The position numbers and the translations under genes are program-made. Under the pieces are notes generated by a model. The model was not told where the DNA came from, did not search any database, and saw only the letters and a list, made by a program, of their open reading frames with translations. 64,000 nt of DNA from Mucor racemosus (lineage: Eukaryota > Mucoromycota > Mucoromycetes > Mucorales > Mucoraceae), in contig JAPEHQ010000009.1 in assembly GCA_027405735.1 (NCBI GenBank), forward strand, positions 1,922,001 through 1,986,000, read 5' to 3'. This document shows, piece after piece, positions 24,421 to 36,300 of this stretch. Numbering within the stretch: the first letter of the stretch is position 1; the number at the start of each line of letters is the position of its first letter.

Positions 24421-24761
24421 TTTAGGATTTCAAAAAAAGTGTGATATCGATGATTTAAAAACAAAAATTATTGCATTTTCAAACATTATGATAAACAACA
24501 AGGTTCATTTTTAAAATGTCATAAGTTGTAGTTGCAAAATTATTTATTGATTATACTAAATGGAATTTTTCTATGTTAAGAATAATAATAATAATAAAAA
24601 AAAAAGATATATAAAAAAAAAAAAAAGGTATCATATGATATCCAGCATCTAATTAGCTTCACCTTCTAATCCATGTATACCAAAATCAAGAACTATTAAT
24701 TGGGTTTTATGTTCACTATAATCGAGTTAGTGTGGGATACCACATTTAATTGTCTAATACT

Positions 24762-27052
24762 TTACTTTTTAACTGCTGCAATACATCTTCTCTCATCAAA
24801 GCAAACTCTCCATACACCAGCAACATCTTCGATTAAATCGTACATTAACTCTCCAGTTTGTGTATCCCACATTTTGACACCACCTTCGGAACCAGAGATT
24901 ATTTTATACTTGTCATGCTGAAATGATGTAATAGGCCCTTGATGGCCATTACTTCCAGCCAAAATGTGAAGGCGATCACCAGTAGAAGGATCCCAAATTC
25001 TCAAGGTAGCATCTGCAGCTGCACTTACTAAACAATCATCTACCAATCCTAGTAAGCCTACCAAAATAGCATGCCCTAAACATTTTCATCATTAAATTAA
25101 AACTATGTAATTGGTTAAAATGCAAATAAAGGGGATTTACCTTGTAATACAAATTTGCATTCACCATCGTCTAATCCCCAAATTCTCACCGAAGCATCTA
25201 AGCTACCACTAATACAGTGTCGACGTTTAGGATCGATTGCCACACAATATACTTTCATGGTATGGCCTTTCAGGATGTGTACTTTTCTTCCAGTTTCTAA
25301 ATTCCATACAATGACATTGTTGTCATAACTCCCACTCACCAACGTATTTCCATAAATAGCCAAATCCCGCACAGAATGTTCATGTTCAACCAATTTATAT
25401 TTCAAAAAGCGTTGTGATATCACATCATCTTCTAAACAAGTAGATAAGGGAGCCTCAGGTTCTTTTTCGAGATCAGGTAATCTCCAAACACGGATGGTCA
25501 TATCTCTTGAGCCACTGACAATTATCGGTTCACTTGGTTCCATCGTAACCGAGCCATCGGGATTGACAATCTTTGTAGGCATGACGATTTTAAGACAACG
25601 CACAGTACTGGAATGACCTCGTAAGATGAAACGACAAATACCCTTTTCAATATCCCAAACTCGAATAGTTCTATCAATAGAACCGGTAACCAAAGTATTG
25701 CCAACATACTGTAAGGCCCAGACTCCGCCATCATGGCCATTGAGCACACGCTTCAGCTTGCCAGTTTTGATGTCGTACACATTAATGCTATGATCATCTG
25801 ATCCAGTGATAATTTTCTCGTCGTCAAATTGCAAGCAAGTCACCAAATCTTCTTCATGGCCTTCCAACAGCATTTTATGATGCAAATTTTGACGCCAATT
25901 CCGTCGCATGATAGTGTGGCGACGCACAATTTGCTTGTATGAGTTTTGTAATTTTTCGCCTAGAGTAGGTACGAAATCCGATTGATGCATTTTTAATTTC
26001 CAAACCTCCGAAGCATTATCAATGAGATATTTCCATGAATGATTCACACCCGATGCACGGCAAAGGGATCTAATATCTAAATATGAAAGTATAATTTCTG
26101 CAATGTTGGAAGGTAAATTAATAACAATGTCTTTTTTGAGAACTTGCATGATAGTTGCGTTGGCCATACGCAATGCATTTCGAGGAGATCTTTTTAGTAA
26201 TTGAAACATGAGATAGGTTTGAATATTATCTGGTAATATATCAAACATTTCAAATAATGAAGAGGGTTCGAGCAATGTTGAATTATGAATATTATTATTG
26301 GAATTAGTCGTAATGTTATTAGTGATAGTAGTAGTAGTGGTAGTAGTTGTGGCTGTAATTGCTGTATCGATAGGATCAACATCCATGGAATTATCCTCTT
26401 CGTTATCATCATTCTGTTGCCAGGTATCTTCATGATCTAAATCAGAGACAGGTGACGGAAGAGCAGAATTTGGACTATCAGGTATAATATCAACCATTGT
26501 TTCTGTTGTAGCGTAAGAAGGTCCAGGTGAATATGTACTATTTGCTGAGGTTGGTATTTGTAAAGCAGCGTTATTTGTTTGGTCGATTTCTTCAATACTT
26601 TCTAATTCTGTGCGTTTATAACTTCTTTCGTCATCCCAAGTTGAGGCTGATCTTTTTCTAGCTGCAGTTGTCTATTATGGAAAGAAAATTACTAATTAAA
26701 TTATTTTTATTATAATCTTGATTCTTACTTGTATTTCTTCGAATAAACCATGTTTTTCATCCATCTTGAATGTAAATTTCTTCATGGCATTTGGAGTTAC
26801 GATATTGGCTAGAGGGTATAAATCAGGATTTAAAGAATAAGGCGGGTCAACATGAAGTTGAGGAAGAATGATTGCATTTGAAGATGATGCTTCTGTATTT
26901 GAATTATGAGTGATATTATTGAAACGGGTATGCTGATGCTGTTGTGGTGGTTGATTACTAGTTACTGTCGTCGAATGCCTGCTTGGAGAAGGTAAAGGTG
27001 AAGATAACTGAAGTTCAGCTATAGTTAATGGTACACCTGGTGCACTTCTCAT
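24762..27052 (-). CDS. Cdc4/Fbw7/Pop1-type F-box WD40 protein
   Basis: Exons 27052-26729, 26671-25141, 25075-24762; 722 residues. Probable substrate receptor of an SCF ubiquitin ligase that recognises phosphodegrons. After a low-complexity N-terminus comes a Cdc4/Fbw7-style dimerisation segment (LFEMFDILPDNIQTYLMFQ, then LLKRSPRNALR, about residues 247-276), an F-box for Skp1 (INLPSNIAEIILSYLD, about 289-335) and a WD40 propeller from about residue 376 to the end (GHEEDLVTCLQFDDEKIITGS, GSIDRTIRVWDI, GSRDMTIRVW, GSYDNNVIVWNL, GSLDASVRIWGL, AAADATLRIWD). The arginines before W at blade ends suit phosphodegron binding. A Thr-rich tract (about residues 212-223) and a (GA)n tract 28 bases before the start are notable. 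Fungal relatives with the same layout include Met30, but the D-segment favours Cdc4/Pop1. Confidence 0.9.
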
Positions 27053-27081
27053 TATTTATTTATTGAGGGTTTAAAACAAAA

Positions 27082-27112
<31 letters not shown>

Positions 27113-28755
27113 GAAAAAAGAAAGAAATATTAAGGAGAAGTTCTATAGAAAAAGGGAAGGGGTCAAATATACAAAAGAGAACAAACCAACAAAAAATGGT
27201 GTGTCTTTATAGTTCGTTTTATATTGATCGAGAGTTGAATTCTACAAACAGATAGACCAATGAATGGAATCATATCCTATTGAAAATAGTGACACAATTA
27301 TAGTCGAAATTCATAACCTGATTAAATTTGATGTGGAGTCCTAATCGTATATTGTGCTCCAAAAGATGAATATCTACATATCGCTTTGATACGGGCCGAG
27401 GAATGGTTATATGTAATAGTACAGTACAAAGGCCAATTCAGGAGCGGTAAAGTAAATAAAAAATAGAGCCATTTGCAATGTAGATCAATGAAATTTCCAA
27501 TTGTAATCATGTCACATTGGCACATGTATTAAGAAACATGCCCTATGTTTCTTTGAGTTATATTGCAAAAAGAATCCAATGCTAATAAATAAGCAAAGCC
27601 ATACTATTTGAATACGTACGTATACTACTACTTTTTACATGGTCTGAACATTTCTAATGTCGATCACTCAGGGCAGACTTAATAGCCGTATGATCAAAAT
27701 GGTTTAAATGTGCTTGATCAGGAAACACCATAAATGCAATGAATTACCGAAAAGCCAAAGCCGCATCTCGAGTATTTTCATAAATCTCAATTATTTTGAT
27801 TTTTAAAATATGAAAACTGCATAGATGATCATCTCTTGGAAATGATTTCCGAGATTTGCATGTATCATACAGCCATTCACTACCTTTTTTTCCCAGGACG
27901 TTGATTTGACTCTTTACTCGGCTAAATTAAGCTGAGTTAATTGATTGATATATATATGTATATGCAGAAGGAAAATACTAAACAAACAAACAATGGAGCT
28001 TCGATCTTTGTATGATAATCATAAAAAGCCACCATCTCCACCCGCTGCAGGATTTAGTAGTAGAATACGCATTAAATAAATTTATGCATTTTTCAAAAAA
28101 AAATTACCCTTATTAAAGGTTTTTATAGCAACAAAAACACATTTTTGAGTGTTAAAAGCAATTATTACTAAACTCTTGTGTGTTAAATACTATCTAGTAT
28201 TTTTTTTAGCTAATCATTTTACATAATTAGTTTGTATATAAGCAAATGCTGCATATCATCGTAATCTGCGATATTCAAGTACCGGTTAAATTTCCGTAAA
28301 TATTGTTTGATTTCAGGTAATCCTTGATGCATTATAAAGACATTAATGCTTTTAGAAAAATATACCAGGAGCATAAAGTAAATTGTAGTATTTTGTTTGT
28401 TAAATATTTGCTATTTATACCGAGATAAAAACTCAATTGCTTAAGAATGACACATATTTTTGAAGAATTTATAATTTGACGCGCATGATGAAGGGTATCT
28501 CATATAATCCATGGAGAAGTAGCAAGTCGCCTTTCATTATTGAAATATTTAAGAGTATAGAGCAAGCGCTTAATATACTCTTTGAATCCGCTAAATTCTT
28601 CTTTCGATTATTTGAGATAAATGTGTTTTGCAGATAAAAAGTTTGAGCGCTGTAGTAGTAAATATCTTCGTAATTTTACACAATATCAGTACAGATCAAT
28701 AGTAAAAGCATTCAAATTTTATTTAAGAAAGCATAAAATAGTGCAGTAGATTTAA
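27053..28755. other. Intergenic region between the F-box gene and the b5-ACAD gene
   Basis: About 1.7 kb, containing the promoter of the F-box gene and the 3' end region of the acyl-CoA dehydrogenase gene. A (GA)n tract (27081-27106) lies close to the F-box gene start. I see no further gene, RNA or known repeat copy. Confidence 0.5.
27081..27106. repeat. (GA)n tract upstream of the F-box gene
   Basis: Thirteen AG units ending 54 bases upstream of the start codon, hence (CT)n on the transcribed strand and possibly in the 5' untranslated region. Confidence 0.85.
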
Positions 28756-30813
28756 TTACATCTTTGCTCCCATAAAAGCGCCAACCTTGACAGCTTGACG
28801 AACGCCTAAATCCAACATGATTTCTAGGTGAAAGACACAAAATCAGTCAATTATATGTATTCACAATCTGGAAAAACTTACCTTCAGAACCACCAGGAAT
28901 TGCAAATGCTCTGACTTCACGATACAATCTTTCAACCTTTTCACCTTGGCCACCTCTAGTATAAGCCAAACCACCAAAAATTTGAGCAGCCTCACGGGCA
29001 CAGTACTCAAATGTTTGAGTAGATTGGGCCTTACATAAAGCAATAGGACCACCCTAAAATACATAGAATATTAGTCTAGATGATCATTTACTGCGTATAT
29101 AATTCTTCTTTTGTATTTTTACCAAACGAATAGGCTGTATTTCAGCAGGCATTTGTGAAGTTTGATATGCAAGAGATTCCATCCAAGCATGAGTAGCTTC
29201 GACTTGTCTAATCATGTGAGCAATCTTGTTACGAATAACAGGATGATCGATCAACTTCTTTCCAAAGGTCTTTCTCTTGTTTGCATACTATAAAAATATT
29301 GTGTTGATATTTAATAGGATATGCTTCTATATAAATAACTTACTTTAATTGATTCTTCAATACAAACTCGGGAGAATCTTGTAGCTTGAATAACAATACC
29401 CATTCTTTCACTATTAAAGTTGTGCATAATGTACTTGAAACCTTTGTTTTCCTTGCCGATAAGGTTCTCCTTGGGTACACGCACATCTAACTTATTATTA
29501 ATATTTAACTCATTCACTTAAACATATTTATTAAATGCATACCTTCAAATGTAATGTAAGCGGTACCAGAGGGCCATACACCACTGCACTTCATTTGTCT
29601 AGTAGCTTAACGTTGGAAATTGAAAATTAGTTTTCAATTAAATCGCTTTAATGAGAAATTACATATACTTACTAACACCAGGCATATCACGCTCAATCAA
29701 TAAGAATGAAATGCCATTAAAACCAGAGCCTTCTTCACCAGTTCTAACAGCTACTGTCATGAAATCAGCAAAGGTACCATTGGTAATCCATTTCTTTTCG
29801 CCATTAACAAGGTAATGATCACCCATATCTTTGGCTTCAGTTAAAAGACCAGCAACATCAGAACCGCCTGATGGTTCAGTAATAGCTAAACAGATGTTTT
29901 TGGTACCAGCCAAACAATCTTTGACGACCTTGTCCTTAAGATATTGGGATCCAAAGTGGAGGATTGGGGGCAATCCGATACCCTAATAAATAGATTAATA
30001 TACGTGCGCTCTGCGATAGTATTAGATGTATTTTCACTAACCAAGCCTCCTATAAGGCCCCAAGTAACCTAAAAAGTTCATTAATAACAAGATCTATAGA
30101 TAAAATAACATTACTTACACCACCTGAGGCACAACGAGATAATTCATCGGCCACAATGATATGATGGAAGGCATCAAAATCTTCAGGTTTAACTCCACCA
30201 GGTAACTCGTAAGGGACATATTGACTCTCGACATGTCCAACACATGAAGCAAGAATACCTGCTTTTGCAGCTTTTTCATAAATTTCACGAGGTAGTGCTT
30301 TAGCTTCATCCCATTCGTGAGTAAAAGGCATAATTTCACGTTCAACAAAATCACGGACAGCTTGTCTGACAACACGATGAGAATCGTTATAATACGGACT
30401 GTACCAATCTTGGTACCACATGGGATCACCAAAAGGCACCATGTCACCGTATGCTTCACCTACTTGAAGAGGGTTTTGATCAACTACATCATCAGTATCA
30501 GGCTCTTCAGCTGTCTCAACACCAACTTCACCAATGAGATATTTGGAAGCAATCTTGGTTAAAACGGAAGGGCTATGGAATGCGTCAAATTGCTTGCTTG
30601 CGTCTGAACCAGCTGCCTTTAAGAGAACTTTCTTTCCACCAGGATGATCGTCCAAGAATTTTGAGATATCATAAATTTTATCATGGACAATGATCCAACT
30701 ATTATAATAAATCAGCATATTTGCAAATATCTGCTGAATCAACATATAAATACATACCAGTCATCAGCTTGCTTGTGCTTGGTAACTTCTTCAATGGTAT
30801 ATTTCTTTGACAT
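28756..30813 (-). CDS. Acyl-CoA dehydrogenase with N-terminal cytochrome b5 domain
   Basis: Exons 30813-30758, 30698-30119, 30068-30042, 29982-29673, 29605-29543, 29486-29344, 29287-29123, 29053-28882, 28823-28756; 527 residues. The first ~80 residues are a cytochrome b5 domain with the haem ligand motif HPGG (His37) and the second histidine in FDAFHSP (His60). The remainder is a flavin acyl-CoA dehydrogenase: ITEPSGGSDVAG, EKKWITNGTFADF, VRVPKENLIG, NFNSERMGI, and the C-terminal FGGLAYTRGGQGEKVERLYR and IPGGSEEIM segments. It likely oxidises an acyl-CoA and may pass electrons through the fused haem. No mitochondrial signal is evident at the N-terminus and the C-terminus (GAKM) is not a clear PTS1. 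Such fusions exist in fungi; substrate unknown. Exon 3 is only 27 nt. Confidence 0.92.
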
Positions 30814-31698
30814 ATTAAATATTAGTGTAATTTATAAATAGAGTGAAGCTTATCGTAAGAGTGGTGAGGGGTTAAAGAAAAGAAGATGGTATTTCAAGAC
30901 ATGCAATCGTTTAATTATATAGACTAACTTTTCTGGTGAGTACTTCACATGCCTATCAATTATAAAGTGAGTTGAGAAATATCTAATAAACCTATAGTTA
31001 CATTACACCTCATGACACTTGTATTCTAATAATGTGCGTCGGTTATATATATTTACTTTAAACAGTAATTCTATCTCAACATGTGAAATTACTTTTTTCT
31101 CCTTGACCCACTACCCCACAATCACTGTGCAACATACTTTATGTTTCTTGTAAAACGTCAATAAACGCAAAAAAAAGTAAACATTATAGGCATTTGTAGT
31201 AATGATAGTATCAAAAAAACTGTTGAAATGCATAAATCATCAATTATGCGATGATTTATCTAGATGATTAATTACAAATAGATTTGTGAAAAAAAAAGTA
31301 CGTGATATGTGTCATTCGATAAATAAACCTACTTTTGTATACCTTAGACCTTCCAAATTGAGCACATAAAATTTACTCATCAGATGTTTTAAATAGCTGG
31401 ATGTAGTATGGTATATATATTGATCAACATTAAAATACAGTAGCATCTAATACATCAGTAAATTGTAATCTCTTAATAATTTCTTGATTTTGCCATGAAT
31501 ACAAAGCATGGTAAATATAAAGTCGCAACTTTTGAAGATTCTTCAGATACTTAACAAATAGCCATAATACATAACATTAAATGTATGATTTGGAAACTTT
31601 TATGTGGAAGTTTTAATCGTATTAGGCACATTCATATCCAATGTAAAATTTAATTTAAACGCCGCAATTTGCTATTCGCATTTATTCTGAAAATGATC
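30814..31698. other. Intergenic region upstream of the b5-ACAD gene and LINE
   Basis: AT-rich spacer holding the acyl-CoA dehydrogenase promoter. I see no other feature in it. It ends at the 25-A run that precedes the LINE. Confidence 0.5.
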
Positions 31699-31753
31699 AA
31701 AAAAAAAAAAAAAAAAAAAAAAATGGGCTTTCTCCGCTAAAGATCAGTTTTTA

Positions 31754-33301
31754 ATGCGAGAATCTACCTCACAGGGTAGATCAACGTTGGATTCTAGCCA
31801 TAATCCAAGCAACAAACCATTTACATATCAGTCTTTCACAGATGCAATCAAATTTCAAAAACGACACGCATTCAATGTTACTCCAGATGTGGATAATACG
31901 GAATGTTTTAAAACCTTAACATCCAACTCGACTTTCATTGAAGCGAAGGAAAAAAACTCTATCGTCATTGATTGTTCTCAATTCCTTGGAATGGTGTTCA
32001 AAGATAAGACCCTCTTAGGTATCATGAGAGAGCAATATCCCAACAGCTTAGGTATGAAACCAAGAATTATTGGAAAGAACAAGCGAAAAGTTGTCGAACT
32101 TAGCTTCTCTACTGAAAAGGAATGCAAAGATGCGCTTTTAAAGGAATTTGTAGTGGAAGGTAAAGCTATTGAAGTTAGTAAAACCTTGACGAGTACATCT
32201 CAAGTAATTCGGGTTGGAATTACTGAGATCCCTCTTGATGATGAGGATGCGTTGATGGAATCTCTTGTCAAGACATTTGAAAGATACGGCGATATCCTGA
32301 ACATTGGATTGACGAAGGTGGAGGATCATGATTGGTTTACTGGCCGAGGCTTTGTCACTCTTAACAGGGATAAAATAAAAAATTATGCAGCTGACCTTAC
32401 TCCTCAGGTACAGCTTATTGGCTATGAGGGAACAGCCCTTCACCTAGTATGGTCAAACATGAAGCCCATTTGTCCTGAGTGTCATTCGAATGATCACATC
32501 AAGTATGATTGCCCCAAGAAGCAGCGAAAACTTTGCCATCGATGCAGGAGCCCTAACCATTTACAGGCCGACTGTCCAGCTGCTCCCTGGAACAAAAAGG
32601 ACCTTAGAAACAAGGAAACTTCCAAGTATCAAGATTCGAATGACAATGGTGATATAAACCAAGCTAAATCTAGTGGCATGGAAGTTAATCTATTGGATGC
32701 GTTGAAAGGAGGTAATCCTAATGCAAAATTCACTTCTAACAATACTTTTGAAGTGTTAGCTGCCTCGGTAGAGGAACAGAATGAAGAAACCAGGAACATT
32801 GTGGAAGAAGAAAACATGGAAGATGTTGTCACTGAATCAGCTAAAGGCACTGAAGCCGAAACTAATGAAGAAAATACTGTGATTGGAACCAGGGAGGAAG
32901 ATGTCGCTTCAGAATTGAATGAAGGGAACTTCGAACCTAATATCAATGAGGATGACAATGTCGGGGTGCAAATTAATCAAGAAGGGGAAAAGCAAATTCA
33001 ACATGCTAAGAAGAATATTGCTTCGACTTCGAGGGCACCAAGATTGCTGAGATCAAGCCAATCTTCGGACACCGCAAATAGAGGTTTAAACTCAACTACA
33101 AGTAAGGATCAACTCAAGCCGTCTAAGATCAACACATCCAAGAGACGTCTGAATGATGCTATATCTCCTGGATCGGTTGAGCCTACCACGCCTCAGAAAA
33201 AGGGCACCAATGATAGCAAAGTAATAAAAGCAACGGAAGACATATTTGTGTCTCCAGTAGGTGCTAGCAATGAAGAAGAAATATCTGAACATTCAGATTA
33301 A
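31754..33301 (+). CDS. LINE ORF1: Gag-like RNA-binding protein
   Basis: 515 residues. ORF1 proteins of L1/Tx1-like LINEs coat the element RNA. An RRM-like fold is plausible at about residues 150-235 (VIRVGITEIPLDDEDA, GDILNIGL, GRGFVTLNRD). Two CCHC zinc knuckles with CX2CX4HX4C spacing follow directly: Cys240-Cys253 and Cys261-Cys274. The C-terminal 230 residues are acidic, then Ser/Thr/Lys-rich and low complexity. Stop codon lies 29 bases before the ORF2 ATG, in a different frame. Confidence 0.93.
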   Translation: MRESTSQGRSTLDSSHNPSNKPFTYQSFTDAIKFQKRHAFNVTPDVDNTECFKTLTSNSTFIEAKEKNSIVIDCSQFLGMVFKDKTLLGIMREQYPNSLGMKPRIIGKNKRKVVELSFSTEKECKDALLKEFVVEGKAIEVSKTLTSTSQVIRVGITEIPLDDEDALMESLVKTFERYGDILNIGLTKVEDHDWFTGRGFVTLNRDKIKNYAADLTPQVQLIGYEGTALHLVWSNMKPICPECHSNDHIKYDCPKKQRKLCHRCRSPNHLQADCPAAPWNKKDLRNKETSKYQDSNDNGDINQAKSSGMEVNLLDALKGGNPNAKFTSNNTFEVLAASVEEQNEETRNIVEEENMEDVVTESAKGTEAETNEENTVIGTREEDVASELNEGNFEPNINEDDNVGVQINQEGEKQIQHAKKNIASTSRAPRLLRSSQSSDTANRGLNSTTSKDQLKPSKINTSKRRLNDAISPGSVEPTTPQKKGTNDSKVIKATEDIFVSPVGASNEEEISEHSD

Positions 33302-33330
33302 TTTCTGATCTATAAATATCAACAATACTT

Positions 33331-36300
33331 ATGAATAATACCAAATATGTTAACATCAATATAGGCTCTGTCAACTGCAGAAGTCTATACAAACAATCTC
33401 AACAATCAACTACAGACGACTTTATAGCTATGTTAAAGAACAAGAAATTAAATATCCTACTATGTCAGGAAACCAACATACCAAATCACTCGTTTGAAGA
33501 AATAATCAACAATATGGAAATCAAATTTAAATATCACCAAGCAATATGGACTGAACACTGTTCCATCATTAATTTTAACAATGCAATTAACCTTGAGAAA
33601 ATCAAGATATCTACAGATGGAAGAATGATTTTATCCAAACTTACCTTTGTAGACAATCCTACGACACCATTTTACATCATGAACATTTATGCACACTCTG
33701 GACATGTTCAAAGACAAGAGAGGAATAATCTTTTTAAAGATATAGTTAACATACTTTTATCTATGCCAGAGATTCTTCCACATTTGATTATGGCAGGGGA
33801 CTTTAATTACAGTTTTGATAGTGGTAGCAGACATGGATCCAGAATACGTAAAAGCAAGGAGTTAGTCCAATTTATGGCGGGATATATGAAAGACTGTATG
33901 AACCAAGAAGGAGAAGGATATGGGCCTACATGTAGACAGAATAGACAAGGACGTATCTCTCTCTCGACTATAGATTACATGTTTGCCGGGAAGGAGCTCT
34001 TTCAAAGGATGAATGGTGGAGATGTAGAATTTTTCGGTCAGGAATTTACCGATCATGCACTACTTACCAAGACCTTAACTATAGAAATGTATAACTGTGG
34101 AAAAGGTATATGGAGAGCCAATCCTTACCTATGTAAGAACAAAAGATATGTTAGCATTTTGAATAGAGAAATAGAAAACTACGTTCAAAACAAGCTAAAT
34201 CCTGAACTGTCAACTCAAGACCAATGGGATTGTCTTAAGAATATGGTCAAAAAAGTTACAACTAATTTCTGTCGCACTACCAACCAAATCAGAGAGACAA
34301 CACTGAAGAAACTAAACAGTGAGAGGAACCGTATCTTGAGGTTATACCGTGATAATAAAGAATGTCTGAATATACTACTGCCTGATATTGAAACACAAAT
34401 TTCAAAATTACAAAAGGAAAAGACAGACATTGCAAGGTTGAGATCAGGAAATTATTGGATGGAGAACAACGAAAACTCGCCGTCATATATCAAAAGAACC
34501 ATTGACCAGCGAAGAGAAGCTCGTACCCTCAATATGATCAAACACCCGGATACTAGAACTGATTGCAATGATAAGGATTCTAAGATTGGAGCAGCAGAAT
34601 CTTTTTACTCTAAGTTGTACACTGAAGAAAGAATAGATATTAACTGTTTAGATGCAATACTGAACCACATTAACAAATCCATCTCTAAAGAGGAAACTGA
34701 GGAAATTACACAAGACATATCTTTTGAAGAGATCAAACAAGGTGCAAAACGAAGTCCACGTAAAAGTAGCCCTGGTTTGGATGGATTGCCATATGAAATT
34801 CTCAATATTGTAATGATTCACCCAAGATGTAAAGAAATTGTCGAAAAGGTGTACAATGATGCATTGAAATATGGAATTATTCCTAAATCTTGGCAACAAG
34901 CATGTATTATCCTACTACCAAAGAAAGGCGATTTGTCAGATTTGTCAAACTGGAGGCCTATTTCTCTAATCAATACCGACTGCAAAGTGTTTACTAGGAT
35001 TCTGAACTCCAGACTCATGGGAATAGCTTCACAGCTGATTAATAACTTCCAAACAGGATTCATGCCACAAAGATTTATTGGAGATCAAGGGTTTTCATTA
35101 AACCTCATGATTGAAAACTCAAAAGTATGCAAAGGTTTGAATAAATCCGAGTTCACTGAATATGTTGGTATAATGCTAGACAACCATAAAGCCTATGATA
35201 GAGTTCATCCATGCTATCTGACCAAGGTCCTAGAAAAATTTGGTATCCCTGAGTCCATCATTCAATGCATCCAAAATCTGTTCTTCAACAATGAAATATT
35301 CGTCAATGTCAATGGTTTTCTAACAAATCCAATTAAACAAAAACGAGGCCTAAGACAAGGTGATGTTATTTCACCTCTTCTTTTTAATTTTGCGATAGAG
35401 CCATTTCTACTCTCTATCCTTAATAATGAAGCTGTAACTGGGTACACTATGCAATCAACTAAACCAAGCAGTCAAAATTCTATGAACATGGTTTCTCCAA
35501 AACCAATTAAGCTACTAGCCTATGCTGATGATATACTAATTTTTGCAAAAAACAAAGCTGAATATTTGGCAATTGAAGATTGCTTGAAAGGATATAGCAA
35601 GGCGTCAAATTCTAAAATCAACTTAGATAAGTCGGTCGCGTTTCCCCTCCATGGCAGTAAGATGGTGGGTCATAAAGGTGCAGAATTACGGAACTATATC
35701 ACAAACAATCAACGGATGAAATGGTTTGATAATTCAAGTACAGGCTATCTTAAATATCTAGGCTACCCTCTCTGGTTCAACAATCAACAAAGAGATACCT
35801 TTGTGGACAACATTAGTGGAAAAATTCAAGCAACTGTCAACTTTTATAAAGAAAGAAAGATATCAGTATATGGTCGAGCAACTGTGGCCAACACAATGAT
35901 ACTATCAAAACTGTGGCATGTCCTAAGACTAACCAACCTACCAAAGGTGGTTACTTCAAGATTGAATTCCATTATCTATCAATATATTGTTGATGACAGA
36001 CGAATCCAAGTGAAGAAGGATGTCTTCTATCTGCCAAAAAACGAAGGGGGATTAGGCCTGCTAAACATATCAGTGCAACAGAAGATGCTACAACTTAGAT
36101 ACATCAATGCGTTACTTAGTGTGAGTGGAACTCCAAATTCAGTACCTAGCCATTTATATAGCTTGATGGTATTTGCCCTTCAAAATGGATGTGATACACC
36201 TCACCATGAAGTGCCTCTTCTGTTTCCTGAATCTCGTTACAAAAGTTCATTTACTGGTTTACACTCCTTTCACAACATCTTCGAAGCTATAGACTCTTGT

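Larger units (their letters stand above)
14354..24761. other. Gene-poor, repeat-rich region
   Basis: About 10.4 kb with no intact gene. It holds a truncated R1 copy (15.99-16.42 kb), a GTGC motif cluster (16.44-16.69 kb), a (TA)n tract (17.4 kb), a dynein intermediate chain gene fragment (18.8-19.0 kb), two solo LTRs (19.0 and 21.7 kb), an R2 copy (21.0-21.5 kb) and an R1 copy (23.2-24.4 kb). Further LTR-like pieces with TATATAAACCC and AATAAA-type signals lie at about 21500-21653 and 22380-22640, on both sides of the second solo LTR. In the rest I see only AT-rich sequence with frequent stops on both strands. Confidence 0.75.

Noticed and set aside
31699..31723. Left A run considered as the 3' tail of a second, upstream LINE.
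   Set aside because: The 800 bases upstream contain no reverse transcriptase or LINE 3' end that I can recognise, so it is reported only as an open question.
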